64,000 nucleotides of DNA from Chitinophaga sp. HK235 (GCF_018255755.1 NZ_CP073766.1:7252501-7316500); one strand, 5' to 3'; counted from the first letter of the stretch, positions 45,603 through 54,914 are shown. Notes: generated by a model not told the origin, from the sequence alone. Translations and numbers: made by a program.

Positions 45603-48600
45603 ATGAATAATAGAATAACGAAATGCCTTAAGGTGAATTATATTGTGCAGATCATTATACTGTTACTATTAAATATAGCAACAACTGCACAGGTAATTAC
45701 CAGTACCGGGAAAATCATCCTGCCGGACGTCGGTAATACAAAAGTTATCAACAGCGGTGAGAATATAACCTACAGAAGCGCTACAGAAATTGAGCTTCAG
45801 CCGGAACTTACTATCGAAAACGGAGCCACGGTAATCTTTGAAATAGGAGATGTGGCTCCACCTGTGGATAAAAGTTATCTTAACTGGAGGTTGGCCAGAG
45901 TATTTGGTGCCAATGGTTCCATCACCTCTGAATCAAAGGCGTTCTACGATAACTTTGGTGCACCCACACAGGCCCTGACCAGAAATATTACGAACAGCCA
46001 GGTATTAGGCAGCCAGATCATTTATGATTATCTGGGAAGACCGGTTATTAAAACATTACAGGCTCCGATTGGCAGTACCTTGTTGGATTATAAAAAGGAC
46101 TTTGTACAGGGAGCATCAGGGAACATATATAACCCGGCTAACTTCGATGACGCAAAGCTGAATAATCCGGACCCACTGGGAAATACAGTTCCTGGTACAT
46201 TAGGCTGGTATTATAGTAATAATAATACGCAGGAACGGTTTGTTGCTGCCTCCGGCTACCCTTATACAAGAGTTGATTTTTATAATGACGGAACAGGAGA
46301 GGCCAAGAGAAATGCTGGTGTGGGCGAGGTTTTGATGATCAATAGCGGGCATGAATCCAGAGGTTACTCCAGCCCTGTTGCAAATGAGCTCGAACATTAT
46401 CTGGGTATACGTAATAAATTTTTTACCACCGCTGAACTGGGTGAATTGCCTTCCGTAAAATTGGTAGCGCCTGCCCAATTATCCATAGTACAGAATCCCA
46501 ATGGACAGGAGCAAATCAATATCTCAGACGGAGAGGGTAAAGTATTAATGAGCGCACGTCCGGGGAATGATCTGGTGGTAAAAAATACCTTTGAGTTTTC
46601 GACGTCCGGCATTTATTACTTCAAACTGTTTCAGCCAACTGCGGTTAGCTACAACGCCGATTATGTGATGACTTTGTTTGACATGAGCGGTAATGAACAA
46701 GCCATCGCATTCCCTAATGGTGGGATATTGCCAGCAGGGTACTATAAGGCAGTCAGTGGTAATAAAACAGGGGCGGGAACTTTGCCACCATCAGTTTCCT
46801 ATAATATCGGTTTTACGGATATCAGTTATATCTATTATAACCAGCTGGGACAAACAGTTGCTACCATTGCCCCCGAAGGGGTAAAGAAACTGGTTGGCGC
46901 AGGTATTAATAATTATGCACAGCGTTCTCAGATTCCTTTCATGACCCAGTATGAATACAATATGAAGGGGCAGATGGTGAGTAGTACCAATTTTGAATCA
47001 GGAACGAAGGAGATCGTATATACATCCAAAGGGAAAATGCGTTTCTCCCAGAATTCACTGCAACGTAATGAAGGTAAATACAACTATTTCAATTATGATG
47101 CGCTGGGAAGAATCGTTGAATATGGAGAGTTCACTCCGGCAGCAAATGGTATTGCCTTTAGTAAAACAGGTATGCCTAACGTGGAAGACAGGACTGCAGC
47201 TGGTAACCTTGGAAATGGCACACGGAGCCAATGGGTGAAAACAACTTTTGATATGCCTGTGGCTACAGGAATAGCTGGCTATACACAAGATGATATTTAC
47301 CTGAATAGAAATATTTCCTTTACTGAAAATGAAAGTGGTGCCAAAACCTGGTTCAATTATGATGAACAGGGCCTGGTAATCTGGGAAGTCCTGGAAATTC
47401 CCGGACTAGGAAAAAAGACAGTTGATTTCGTCTATAATGGCAACGGAAAAGTAAAGGAAAAAATCTACCAGAAAAATATAGCAGGGGAGACCTTTGTACA
47501 CTTTTTTGAATTAGATCCGGACCAACGCCTGAGTGCTGTATACACGAATACTACCTATGATGCCGCTACTAAGAAGTTGCAGGCTAAATACCAGTATTAT
47601 CCGCATGGCCCGCTGAAGAGGATCGAAATAGGTGGCAATGTTCAGGGAATTGACCTGACTTATACTATTGAAGGTGCGCTGAAAACAATCAATAACAGTA
47701 ATAAAGACGGAGATCCCGGACAGGATGGCATTTCAGGGACTAATGCAGCATTTGCAAAAGATGCTTTTGGGATGAACCTGGAATACTACTCAGGTGATTA
47801 TACCAGAAGTAATACAAATATTTCCGGTATTCAGGTGGATGGTACGCTGGCCCCTGACCGGTTTAACGGAGAGGCAAAAGCCATGAGTTGGTATAGCCGT
47901 AAACCGTCATCTATACTGGCAACACAGGGTGTCGCAATGGAAAACCCTGTTATGTATGCATATAAATACAACAACAGGAGTCAACTTGAAAATGCAGTGT
48001 GGGGCACACCCTCTTTTAATGGCACTCCGACGTTTACAGCGTCTTCCCTGTTTAATGAAAAGATCCTAAGCTATGATGCCAATGGTAATATCAATGGCTT
48101 ACAGCGTACCAATGCAACCGGTATACTGGAGGATAACTTTACCTATAATTATATTAGCAATACAAACAGACTGCAGAATGTTGTAAATGGTGCGTCTGTC
48201 TATGATAGCTATACCTATGATGCCATTGGGCGTGTATCCAGTGAAAGCATTGCAGGTGGACCTGCACGTTATTACAAATATAATGTTGGCGGAAAAGTAC
48301 TGGGTATATATACAGATGCAGGATTCCAGCAACCGAGGGTTACTTTTACCTACAACGAACGCGGACAACGTATTATTAAGAAAGATTGGGTCAACAATAC
48401 CAGTACTTATTATGTCGTTGACATGAATGGTAAGCCACTGGCTACCTATATGCAAACTGGCGCAGCTACGCCTGTAGAAGAAGAATTACCGGTATATGGT
48501 GATACCAGAATCGGTTTGCTGCGCAAAAGTAGTGGTATCTATGAGTATGAACTTCAGGACCATCTGGGCAATGTACGCGCGGTTATTGACGGTAACAGAA

Positions 48601-49625
48601 ATATTAAGAGCTATTCAGACTACTATCCGTTTGGCATGATTGCCCGTGATGGTGGAAGCAAAGATTACCGGTATGGCTATCAGGGTCAGAACAGTGAATT
48701 TGACCCGGAAACAAAGCTGAATGCCTTTGATTTAAGACTCTATGATGCAAGGATAGGTCGCTGGTTAACGATAGATCCTGAATCCCAATACTATTCTCCT
48801 TATCTTGCGATGGGAAATAATCCTGTTTGCAGGACGGATAACACAGGGGGAGCAGACAATGGCCCGGGTGATCAGTGGGTGAATCCGTGGAAAGGAAACT
48901 GGCTGAAACCAGTGGACGTTACCGCAAAAAGAGGTGATACGTATAAGGGCTTCCCTCGTACCTATTATGATAATGCACACAAAGACTACTACCGTGGTAG
49001 CTGGAGAGCATTCCAGGATGCTGTTCGTTCCCAGAAAAAATCCTTTGATTTTATCCAGGGCCCGTTTGCAACGCTGGTAACAACTGCGCCAGGGTTTATA
49101 GGTGGTGGACAGGCAGCCATTGGACAACGGATACTTATTCAAAGAGCGGAAGCCAGTACAACAACTGCACTGATTACGACTACGGCATCAGAAACAGCTG
49201 CAGCTACATTAACCGCATCTGAAGCAGCGGCAGTTACGGCAGAAGCCCCTATTATCACGGGAGCCGCAAAATACGTGTTCCCAAGTGGGGATGAATTACT
49301 GAATTTGGGAATAGCCCAGGGAAAGGAAATACTAGGCGGTTACGTGTTGTTAGGAGTGTCACGGGCGGTAGTGAATGAAACATATTACGTTGCTGTGCTC
49401 TCTCTGGGAAAAGTGGAAGGTGCTGTGTTAACAAGTACTGCTGTGGAAACTCTTCTTCCTGCTTTTGAACGAGAAGGGATCGCTTTAGGTGCAAAGAGAA
49501 TAATTATTTATGGCGCTGCTGTACACAACGAGGCTATAGCTAGTCCGAGAGCCTGGAGGCTATTAACAGACTATTGGTTTATTGGAAGGATGGAGGAAGG
49601 CATTTTAGTAACAAAATCATTATAA
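45603..49625 (+). CDS. RHS repeat-associated core protein with variable C-terminal toxin-like region
   Basis: About 1340 aa, exported (hydrophobic segment VNYIVQIIILLLLNIATTAQ near the start). N-terminal DUF6443-like part (SESKAFYDNFGAPTQALTRN; IIYDYLGRPVIKTLQ), then YD-repeats and the RHS core, ending DHLGNVRAVIDG, YYPFGMIARDGG, DLRLYDARIGRWLTIDPE, YLAMGNNPVCRTDNTGG. The last 260 residues after the core are unlike the rest (Ala/Thr-rich EASTTTALITTTASETAAA, then ...GAKRIIIYGAAVHNEAIASPRAWRLL) and hold the expected polymorphic toxin. I start at ATG 45603; the frame is open from a GTG at 45576. Two bases after the stop begins the small gene that is the likely immunity gene. Confidence 0.85.
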   Translation: MNNRITKCLKVNYIVQIIILLLLNIATTAQVITSTGKIILPDVGNTKVINSGENITYRSATEIELQPELTIENGATVIFEIGDVAPPVDKSYLNWRLARVFGANGSITSESKAFYDNFGAPTQALTRNITNSQVLGSQIIYDYLGRPVIKTLQAPIGSTLLDYKKDFVQGASGNIYNPANFDDAKLNNPDPLGNTVPGTLGWYYSNNNTQERFVAASGYPYTRVDFYNDGTGEAKRNAGVGEVLMINSGHESRGYSSPVANELEHYLGIRNKFFTTAELGELPSVKLVAPAQLSIVQNPNGQEQINISDGEGKVLMSARPGNDLVVKNTFEFSTSGIYYFKLFQPTAVSYNADYVMTLFDMSGNEQAIAFPNGGILPAGYYKAVSGNKTGAGTLPPSVSYNIGFTDISYIYYNQLGQTVATIAPEGVKKLVGAGINNYAQRSQIPFMTQYEYNMKGQMVSSTNFESGTKEIVYTSKGKMRFSQNSLQRNEGKYNYFNYDALGRIVEYGEFTPAANGIAFSKTGMPNVEDRTAAGNLGNGTRSQWVKTTFDMPVATGIAGYTQDDIYLNRNISFTENESGAKTWFNYDEQGLVIWEVLEIPGLGKKTVDFVYNGNGKVKEKIYQKNIAGETFVHFFELDPDQRLSAVYTNTTYDAATKKLQAKYQYYPHGPLKRIEIGGNVQGIDLTYTIEGALKTINNSNKDGDPGQDGISGTNAAFAKDAFGMNLEYYSGDYTRSNTNISGIQVDGTLAPDRFNGEAKAMSWYSRKPSSILATQGVAMENPVMYAYKYNNRSQLENAVWGTPSFNGTPTFTASSLFNEKILSYDANGNINGLQRTNATGILEDNFTYNYISNTNRLQNVVNGASVYDSYTYDAIGRVSSESIAGGPARYYKYNVGGKVLGIYTDAGFQQPRVTFTYNERGQRIIKKDWVNNTSTYYVVDMNGKPLATYMQTGAATPVEEELPVYGDTRIGLLRKSSGIYEYELQDHLGNVRAVIDGNRNIKSYSDYYPFGMIARDGGSKDYRYGYQGQNSEFDPETKLNAFDLRLYDARIGRWLTIDPESQYYSPYLAMGNNPVCRTDNTGGADNGPGDQWVNPWKGNWLKPVDVTAKRGDTYKGFPRTYYDNAHKDYYRGSWRAFQDAVRSQKKSFDFIQGPFATLVTTAPGFIGGGQAAIGQRILIQRAEASTTTALITTTASETAAATLTASEAAAVTAEAPIITGAAKYVFPSGDELLNLGIAQGKEILGGYVLLGVSRAVVNETYYVAVLSLGKVEGAVLTSTAVETLLPAFEREGIALGAKRIIIYGAAVHNEAIASPRAWRLLTDYWFIGRMEEGILVTKSL

Positions 49626-49627
49626 AT

Positions 49628-50062
49628 ATGCTAAAGAGAAGTGTGTTGAAATCAGTTTTTAAACGGCATGGAGCAGAAGGTCCATTTACCCGACTGGTGA
49701 ATGATCAGAAGGATGTGGTTGATGTATTGGCGTCATTTAATATATCACTTGAAGAAAATGAAGAAGCAATAATCTGGTATCAGGAGGAAGCGCGCTTTCT
49801 GCTGGTGACAGATAAACAATTGATTTTTCAAAACAGCTTTAACAACCATGAACGCATGGTGCTGGACCTGACGCAAATCAGAGAGGTAAACTATGTCATC
49901 GCAGAGCAGCCAAGGGTCAAACCCAGCATGTTTACGGTGTTGGAAATAATTGATTTCGATGGTAAAAGGGATCTGCTGGAAATGGAGCCTGCTCCTGTTT
50001 TTACTGGCATTTTCCAATTGTTATGGGCGGTGATCAGGACGAATATCGCTAGCAAGTCATAG
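49628..50062 (+). CDS. PH-like small protein, candidate immunity protein for the RHS toxin
   Basis: 144 aa from ATG 49628 (the open frame continues upstream into the RHS gene and was rejected). Cytoplasmic, no signal. The segment EEARFLLVTDKQLIFQNSFNNHERMVLDLTQIREV has the beta-strand pattern of bacterial PH-like domains (compare family words LLVTDKRLIF); the C-terminus (FTGIFQLLWAVIRTNIASKS) is an amphipathic helix. It starts two bases after the RHS stop, so it is translationally coupled. Position and size are those of immunity genes in RHS loci; no biochemical evidence. It is followed by a terminator. Confidence 0.6.
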   Translation: MLKRSVLKSVFKRHGAEGPFTRLVNDQKDVVDVLASFNISLEENEEAIIWYQEEARFLLVTDKQLIFQNSFNNHERMVLDLTQIREVNYVIAEQPRVKPSMFTVLEIIDFDGKRDLLEMEPAPVFTGIFQLLWAVIRTNIASKS

Positions 50063-50084
50063 CATAAAAAGACCTGCTTTATAG

Positions 50085-50123
50085 AAATGCCCCCAAAGGT
50101 TATACACTTTGGGGGCATTTTTT
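50085..50123. terminator. Terminator between the RHS locus and the thioredoxin-like gene
   Basis: AAATGCCCCCAAAG (50085-50098) pairs with CTTTGGGGGCATTT (50107-50120), followed by T. The flanks suit both directions. Confidence 0.88.
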
Positions 50124-50183
50124 ACGAGTTTTGGAGAGTTGGCAGAGAGATGGCTTTTTGAAATAAGTTATGTATAAATCATA

Positions 50184-50789
50184 TTACCGGTTTCTTTTGA
50201 TATTACATCCCAGGCTATTGGAAGTACTGACAGTAACCGATTTGCCGGCAACGGTTTCTGAAATGGCGTTGTGCAGTAATTGTACTTTGACCGTTTCTGC
50301 ATTGCCTGGACTATCGTCGATAGCTCCTTTATAAACGAGGCGGTTTTTTTTATCAAACAGATAACATTCGGGTGTATGGTTGGCGTCGAAGGCATCGGCC
50401 AGTTCGGCGTTTTTATCCAGGATATAAAAGCATTGAAAGGATTGTGCGGAGGCATAGGTTTTCATGGAAATGAGAGACTCTTCCTCTGCACGGTTAGCTT
50501 CGTTGGAGTTGACCATTACCACGCCGATATTGTTGTTATGGGCGAAGGAACAGATGTTGCGCAGACGATCCTGATTGCGCAACATATAGGGACAGCGGTT
50601 GGCCCCAAAGATCACCAGGAGTCCATTGGCTCCTTTAGCACTGTTCAGGGAAATCTCTTTTCCGGAAATATCCATCCATTTATTTTCAGGTTTAGGTAAA
50701 GGGGCACCTGGTTCAAGCTGGCCTTCACTTATCGGATGGAAGGAGGCAAGCAGGAATGTGCAGGTCAGGTAGAGAGCGGACTTCATCAT
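50184..50789 (-). CDS. Exported thioredoxin-fold protein with a single active-site Cys
   Basis: About 201 aa, signal peptide ending SFHPISEG. Thioredoxin/peroxiredoxin-like fold: ISLNSAKGANGLLVIFGANRCPYMLRNQDRL, where the expected CxxC is NRCPYM (one Cys only), plus NHTPECYLFDKKNRLVYKGAIDD (cis-Pro before E) and a C-terminal SLGCNIK Cys. The CPY pattern with a C-terminal TxSxGCxIK end is a recognised small family of redox proteins of Bacteroidetes; disulphide may form between the two distant Cys. Role in envelope redox inferred. Confidence 0.82.
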   Translation of the reverse strand: MMKSALYLTCTFLLASFHPISEGQLEPGAPLPKPENKWMDISGKEISLNSAKGANGLLVIFGANRCPYMLRNQDRLRNICSFAHNNNIGVVMVNSNEANRAEEESLISMKTYASAQSFQCFYILDKNAELADAFDANHTPECYLFDKKNRLVYKGAIDDSPGNAETVKVQLLHNAISETVAGKSVTVSTSNSLGCNIKRNR

Positions 50790-50922
50790 AGTTTATGGAT
50801 TTCGTGTCCAGAATAAATATAAAAAATGCGACAGTAATTTACTGGCGGGGCGCACAGTAAATCAACAGAAAGATATAATAAAAAAGTATAAAATAAAAAA
50901 AACCTTAGTTCAGGAAAGGTTG

Positions 50923-51942
50923 TTAGTTAACCAGCTGTTTATCAGCTTTTTGTTCATGTCTGGCATCACTCAGGGCATGAATGCTGGCATTTAGTTCGAA
51001 GCCGACGAGGAGGATAAAGGAGTTAAAGAAGATCCAGAGCATGAGGATAAGGATCGTACCGATAGAGCCATAGATTTTGTTGTAGTTGCCGAAGTTGTTC
51101 ACAAACCAGGAAAAGCCGATGGTGACCAGTATCATACAGGTAGTGGCCACGGTAGCGCCGGCGGTAATGAACTTCCACTTTTTGGTGGTGGCAGCGCCGA
51201 TCCGGTATAATACGGCGTTGATGGAGTAAAACAGCATGATGATCAGTACCCAGCGGGCAATATCGATCAGGCGGAGCAGGGATGTATTCTGAACGCCTAT
51301 CAGGTTGAAAAGCCAGCGCATGGTGGCACCTTGAGCGATGATCAGCGCTACTGTCACGAGCAGGAGCACTACCAGGATGAGGGTGAGCTGGAGGGCGATA
51401 AGGCGGTTCTGCCACCATTTCCGTTTGCGGAAGCCGGCGTTCTGGATTTTTGAAAAAGAACGTAGGATGCCCATCACACCATTGGATGAATAAAAGAAGC
51501 CCATGAGGAAAGCCACAGACAGCAGACCATTGCGATGCGTATAGAGAAAGTCGTGGATCATCTCCCGGACGATCATGTAGGTGTTGTAGTTGGGCGTCAG
51601 GTCCTGGGCCAGGTCATAGAGGGTAGGTTCTATGTTTTTTACCGGCACATAAGGCACCAGGGTAAACAGGAAGATAAAAAAAGGAGGGATGGCCAGCAGG
51701 AAGTTGAAGGAGATGGCTCTGGCCCTGTCTCCCAGTCCTCTGGCCTTGGTCTCCTGCCCGAAGTATTTGAGCACATCATACAGAGGCAGCCCTTCAAACC
51801 CTGGGAGGACGAGGGTTTTACTCCTGTTTACCAACCAGCGGTAGGGGCGTGAACGAAAGATGATGTTTTCGGGTTTGAAGGCCAATATTTCGATTTTTTG
51901 ATTTTTGATTTTTTGATTTCGAAATTTTGGGAAGATGTTCAC
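50923..51942 (-). CDS. YihY/BrkB (UPF0761) family membrane protein
   Basis: Inner-membrane protein of about 339 aa with six membrane segments, e.g. FNFLLAIPPFFIFLFTLVPYVPV, LSVAFLMGFFYSSNGVMGILR, LTLILVVLLLVTVALIIAQG and a C-terminal ILILMLWIFFNSFILLVGFELNASI, the typical YihY ending. The start codon is GTG 51942 in a zone of repeats; its first residues (NQKIKNQKIEIL) are encoded by the inverted repeat at 51893-51925, so the true start may be TTG 51885 (LAFKPENIIF). Function in the family is unknown (once thought RNase BN). Confidence 0.85.
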   Translation of the reverse strand: MNIFPKFRNQKIKNQKIEILAFKPENIIFRSRPYRWLVNRSKTLVLPGFEGLPLYDVLKYFGQETKARGLGDRARAISFNFLLAIPPFFIFLFTLVPYVPVKNIEPTLYDLAQDLTPNYNTYMIVREMIHDFLYTHRNGLLSVAFLMGFFYSSNGVMGILRSFSKIQNAGFRKRKWWQNRLIALQLTLILVVLLLVTVALIIAQGATMRWLFNLIGVQNTSLLRLIDIARWVLIIMLFYSINAVLYRIGAATTKKWKFITAGATVATTCMILVTIGFSWFVNNFGNYNKIYGSIGTILILMLWIFFNSFILLVGFELNASIHALSDARHEQKADKQLVN

Positions 51943-51980
51943 TAAACCCCAAAATCAAAAGATCAAAAATCAAAAATGAT
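51893..51980. repeat. Inverted repeat of GATTTTTGATT words at the yihY-like start
   Basis: The run ATTTTTTGATTTTTGATTTT in the start region (51893-51925) is complemented by ATCAAAAGATCAAAAATC (51956-51975); spacer about 25 bases. Part of the repeat is coded. Confidence 0.6.
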
Positions 51981-51991
51981 ATTCCATGCTT

Positions 51992-53035
51992 TTAGAAGCC
52001 TCTTTTATTCAGCTCAGCCTGATATTTTCTTGCATTTACCAGGTGTTCCGCATAGGTAGCTGCAAAAGCATGGTAGCCCGAGAAGTCGGATCTGGCGCAA
52101 AAGTACAAATAATCTGTTTCCGGTGTATTTAATACTGCGTCCATTGTTTTTTTCATGGGTGTGCAGATGGGGCCGGGTGGCAGACCGTTATAACGGTAAG
52201 TGTTATACGGAGAATCGTACTGGGTATGTCCTTCGCGTATTCTTTTCAAGCCGAAGTCCTGGAGGGCGAATTTCACCGTTGGATCTGCCTGCAGGCGCAT
52301 GCCTTTGCGGAAGCGGTTGAGGTATACGCTGGCAATCAGTGATTTTTCATCGGCTTTATTGGATTCTTCATCTACAATAGAGGCGAGTACGGTTACCTGT
52401 ACAGGTGTCAGGCCAAGGGCGCTGGCTTTGTTTTTACGGGCTTCTGTCCAGAACTCTTCTCTTTCCTTTTCCAGTTTTTTGAAGACGGTTTCCGCATTGG
52501 TGTTCCAGTAAAACTCGTACGTGTTGGGCACAACGGCGCACATAGCACTATTAGTGTCGAGATTGAACTGGCGGAGATATACCTGGTCATTGAGCAGGGC
52601 GCGGAGCGCATTGGAATCGGCTTCCAGGTTGGTACTGACTTTTTTGATCAGATCATCCTTGGTGCGGAGTTTATTGATGACGAGTGTTATGGGGGATTGT
52701 TTACCGGAGCGGAGCATTTTCGCGATGGTAAAGTTGCTCATGCCATGGCTGATTTTATAGCGGCCTGCTTTTACGCGGGAAGGGTATCCCAGTTCTTTTG
52801 CAACCCAGTCGAAGCTGCTGCGGTTGCGTACAATTCCCTGATCTTCCAGTCCGTCGAGCACATCGCGGTAGGTGCTGCCGGTGCGTACGTAGAAATATTT
52901 GGAATCGCCGAAGGCTTTGGTATTAGGACCGAACACGCGGTAGGATATGTATACAAGGAAGCCGGCGAGCAGACAGCCAGCTATTAACAGGCTGCGTTTA
53001 AGCCATACGTTGGTAGGTTTTCGTTTTTTCGCCAT
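51992..53035 (-). CDS. mltG: Endolytic murein transglycosylase MltG
   Basis: Inner-membrane lytic transglycosylase of 347 aa that cuts nascent glycan strands and terminates them. A transmembrane segment (LLIAGCLLAGFLVYISYRVF) leads to a LysM-like region, then the YceG catalytic domain with SIVDEESN; the expected catalytic Glu is Glu224 by alignment with E. coli Glu218. Other family words: TYEFYWNT, LQADPTVKFAL, YNTYRYNGLPPGPICTP. Separated from secG by a terminator; monocistronic by appearance. Confidence 0.92.
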   Translation of the reverse strand: MAKKRKPTNVWLKRSLLIAGCLLAGFLVYISYRVFGPNTKAFGDSKYFYVRTGSTYRDVLDGLEDQGIVRNRSSFDWVAKELGYPSRVKAGRYKISHGMSNFTIAKMLRSGKQSPITLVINKLRTKDDLIKKVSTNLEADSNALRALLNDQVYLRQFNLDTNSAMCAVVPNTYEFYWNTNAETVFKKLEKEREEFWTEARKNKASALGLTPVQVTVLASIVDEESNKADEKSLIASVYLNRFRKGMRLQADPTVKFALQDFGLKRIREGHTQYDSPYNTYRYNGLPPGPICTPMKKTMDAVLNTPETDYLYFCARSDFSGYHAFAATYAEHLVNARKYQAELNKRGF

Positions 53036-53055
53036 TCGTGACCTGTAATTATTAA

Positions 53056-53083
53056 AAAAACCTCGCTTTTAACGGCGAGGTTT
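53056..53083 (-). terminator. Terminator of the lptE-secG run
   Basis: On the minus strand AAACCTCGC, an eight-base loop, GCGAGGTTT and then T7. 26 bases past the secG stop. Confidence 0.85.
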
Positions 53084-53108
53084 AATGAAATATTATTCAG
53101 CATTAAGA

Positions 53109-53480
53109 TTATTTAGTAGGTGCCGGTGCTGGAGCCGGTGCCGGAGTGTTGTTGGACGGCGTAGTTGGCAGCGGAGCGGTTTGGGCCGGAGCGATAGGCT
53201 GGCCACCACCTGCTCTTTCAACAGCAGTAGGAGCACTGTTAGATACTTTGGAAGTTTTCCCGATAAAGAAAGGAGCTGTCAGACACAGCACCGCAATGAT
53301 TGTAGCGAGAATCCAGGTACCTTTTTCCAAAACGTCAGTAGTCTGACGCACCCCGATCACCTGATTGCCAATACCGCCAAAAGAACCGGACAGACCGCCT
53401 CCTTTAGGGTTCTGGATCAGCACGAAAAAGCCCAGCAGCACACAGGCTAATATGATCAGGATACCAAAAATGATTAACAT
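53109..53480 (-). CDS. secG: Preprotein translocase subunit SecG
   Basis: Small inner-membrane part of the Sec channel, 123 aa. Two membrane segments (IIFGILIILACVLLGFFVLIQ and ILATIIAVLCLTAPFFIG) with the conserved loop NPKGGGLSGSFGG between. A proline/alanine-rich low-complexity C-terminal tail (TPSNNTPAPAPAPAPTK) extends beyond the usual 75 aa. It is the last gene of the run that starts at 56700. Confidence 0.92.
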   Translation of the reverse strand: MLIIFGILIILACVLLGFFVLIQNPKGGGLSGSFGGIGNQVIGVRQTTDVLEKGTWILATIIAVLCLTAPFFIGKTSKVSNSAPTAVERAGGGQPIAPAQTAPLPTTPSNNTPAPAPAPAPTK

Positions 53481-53485
53481 AAATA

Positions 53486-54799
53486 TTACTGTTTACTTTT
53501 ATCTATTAGAGATTTTAGTTCTTGTATCTTCTGCGCAAAATAAGCGTTTTTGTCGGGATTAAGCAAACTTAATTTTTGATAAATCCTGATGGCTTGCTGA
53601 TATTGATGTTGGCGTACCCAGATTTCAGCCAGCGTTTCCGACACAATATCATTGTTGAAAGTGATGGAGTTCATCGCCATTTTCTCCACTGTTTCAGAAA
53701 CTTCCGGTTCTTCGGTTTCCTCATAGAGGCGGTGCAGCTGCTGGTTGAACCAGTCTTTACTGGACCTGCCGGTGAAGTTGTCTTTTATCTGCCGCAGCCA
53801 GGAAGTGAAGCTTTTCATTTCCGCTTCGCCCTGTTCACTGAGTTCATCTGCCAGTTCCGGATCCTTCAACCGTTTATAGGCGAAGTAATCATCCGTATAT
53901 AAAGGTTGGAATGTAAGAGTTGTTTCTTCTGCCGGTATCTCCAAAGGGAAGATTTTAATCGGCAGTTGACCTTCCGTAGTATCCGTATGATTGTCTGTAT
54001 GGTCCGGAACGGCCGTTGTGTGATGGGCTGTTTCCGGTACTGCCAGCATGTCAGCAGTTGCCGTGGTGTCCCGTTGCAATATCGCTTCCGCTTCGGCCAG
54101 CACCTTGTCTGTATCATCATCTGCAGCAGCTGTTTCGTTGGGGAAGGTGGTCTCCGGCGCTGATCCTGCAGCAGTATTGGAACTCTCCGGCAAAGTGTCG
54201 TCCGGGATAACGGGTGCTATCCTTTCTTCCACTTCTCCCAGTTCCGGCAACGGTGCCGTGGTAATAGGTTCCTCGGGCTGGGGGAATGGTACGGTTTCGT
54301 CCGGAATAACCGGAATGGCCGCTTCTTCCTCTTCCTGGCCCTCTGGTAAAGTGTCGTCCGGGATAACAGGGGCTATCCTTTCTTCCACTTCTTCCAGTTC
54401 CGGTAATGGAGCTGTGGTAATGGGTTCTTCGGGCTGGGAGACAGGAACAACCGGTTCTTCCGCTTCCTCTTCTTGTGGCTCCGGTGGAGCTGTATCAACA
54501 ATTGCTTCCGGTAAGCTGTCTTCCGGAATAACGGGTACTATCCGTTCTTCTACCTGTTCCAGTATGGGTTCGTGCGTTACGATATGATAAAAATGATGAG
54601 GCTGACCGCTGTACAACATGGCCTTTTTGACAGCTGTTTCATGGAGGTTACTGTGCTGGTGGTACACCTTTCTGGCGAGCAACAGCCTGGCTGCAGCGAA
54701 ATAAGGGTATTCCGCCACCAGTTTTTCCATGGCTGCAACATCTACCTGTTTCAGACCAGGCTGCAAATAGATATGCGCGATGATGGAGTTTGCGATCAT
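53486..54799 (-). CDS. Unrecognised repeat-bearing protein with TPR-like C-terminus
   Basis: 437 aa, no signal peptide. N-terminal helical segment (IIAHIYLQPGLKQVDVAAMEKLVAEYPYFAAARLLLARKVYHQ). Middle region is acidic and Pro-rich with a repeated unit: PEEPITTAPLPEL, VEERIAPVIPDDTLPE occurs twice nearly unchanged and once degenerate (VEERIVPVIPEDSLPE). The C-terminus (EIWVRQHQYQQAIRIYQKLSLLNPDKNAYFAQKIQELKSLI) has tetratricopeptide character. Placed between lptE and secG; the order is conserved as I recall in Chitinophagaceae. Likely a cytoplasmic adaptor; unproven. Confidence 0.7.
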   Translation of the reverse strand: MIANSIIAHIYLQPGLKQVDVAAMEKLVAEYPYFAAARLLLARKVYHQHSNLHETAVKKAMLYSGQPHHFYHIVTHEPILEQVEERIVPVIPEDSLPEAIVDTAPPEPQEEEAEEPVVPVSQPEEPITTAPLPELEEVEERIAPVIPDDTLPEGQEEEEAAIPVIPDETVPFPQPEEPITTAPLPELGEVEERIAPVIPDDTLPESSNTAAGSAPETTFPNETAAADDDTDKVLAEAEAILQRDTTATADMLAVPETAHHTTAVPDHTDNHTDTTEGQLPIKIFPLEIPAEETTLTFQPLYTDDYFAYKRLKDPELADELSEQGEAEMKSFTSWLRQIKDNFTGRSSKDWFNQQLHRLYEETEEPEVSETVEKMAMNSITFNNDIVSETLAEIWVRQHQYQQAIRIYQKLSLLNPDKNAYFAQKIQELKSLIDKSKQ

Positions 54800-54833
54800 G
54801 ATCCTCTAATGTAATAAAATTTGATTATTTAGA

Positions 54834-54911
54834 GATTTGATTATTTGAATATTTGACGATAAATTATGTTAATCCATTTCCATCGTCAAATATTCAGATA
54901 ACACTCAAATC
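54834..54911. repeat. Inverted repeat of ATTTGA words upstream of the TPR-like gene
   Basis: Left arm 54834-54860 (GATTTGATTATTTGAATATT and TGACGAT) and right arm 54882-54911 (ATCGTCAAATATTCAGATAA, ACTCAAATC) pair imperfectly. It fills the gap between lptE and the repeat-bearing gene. Confidence 0.65.
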
Positions 54912-54914
54912 ATC

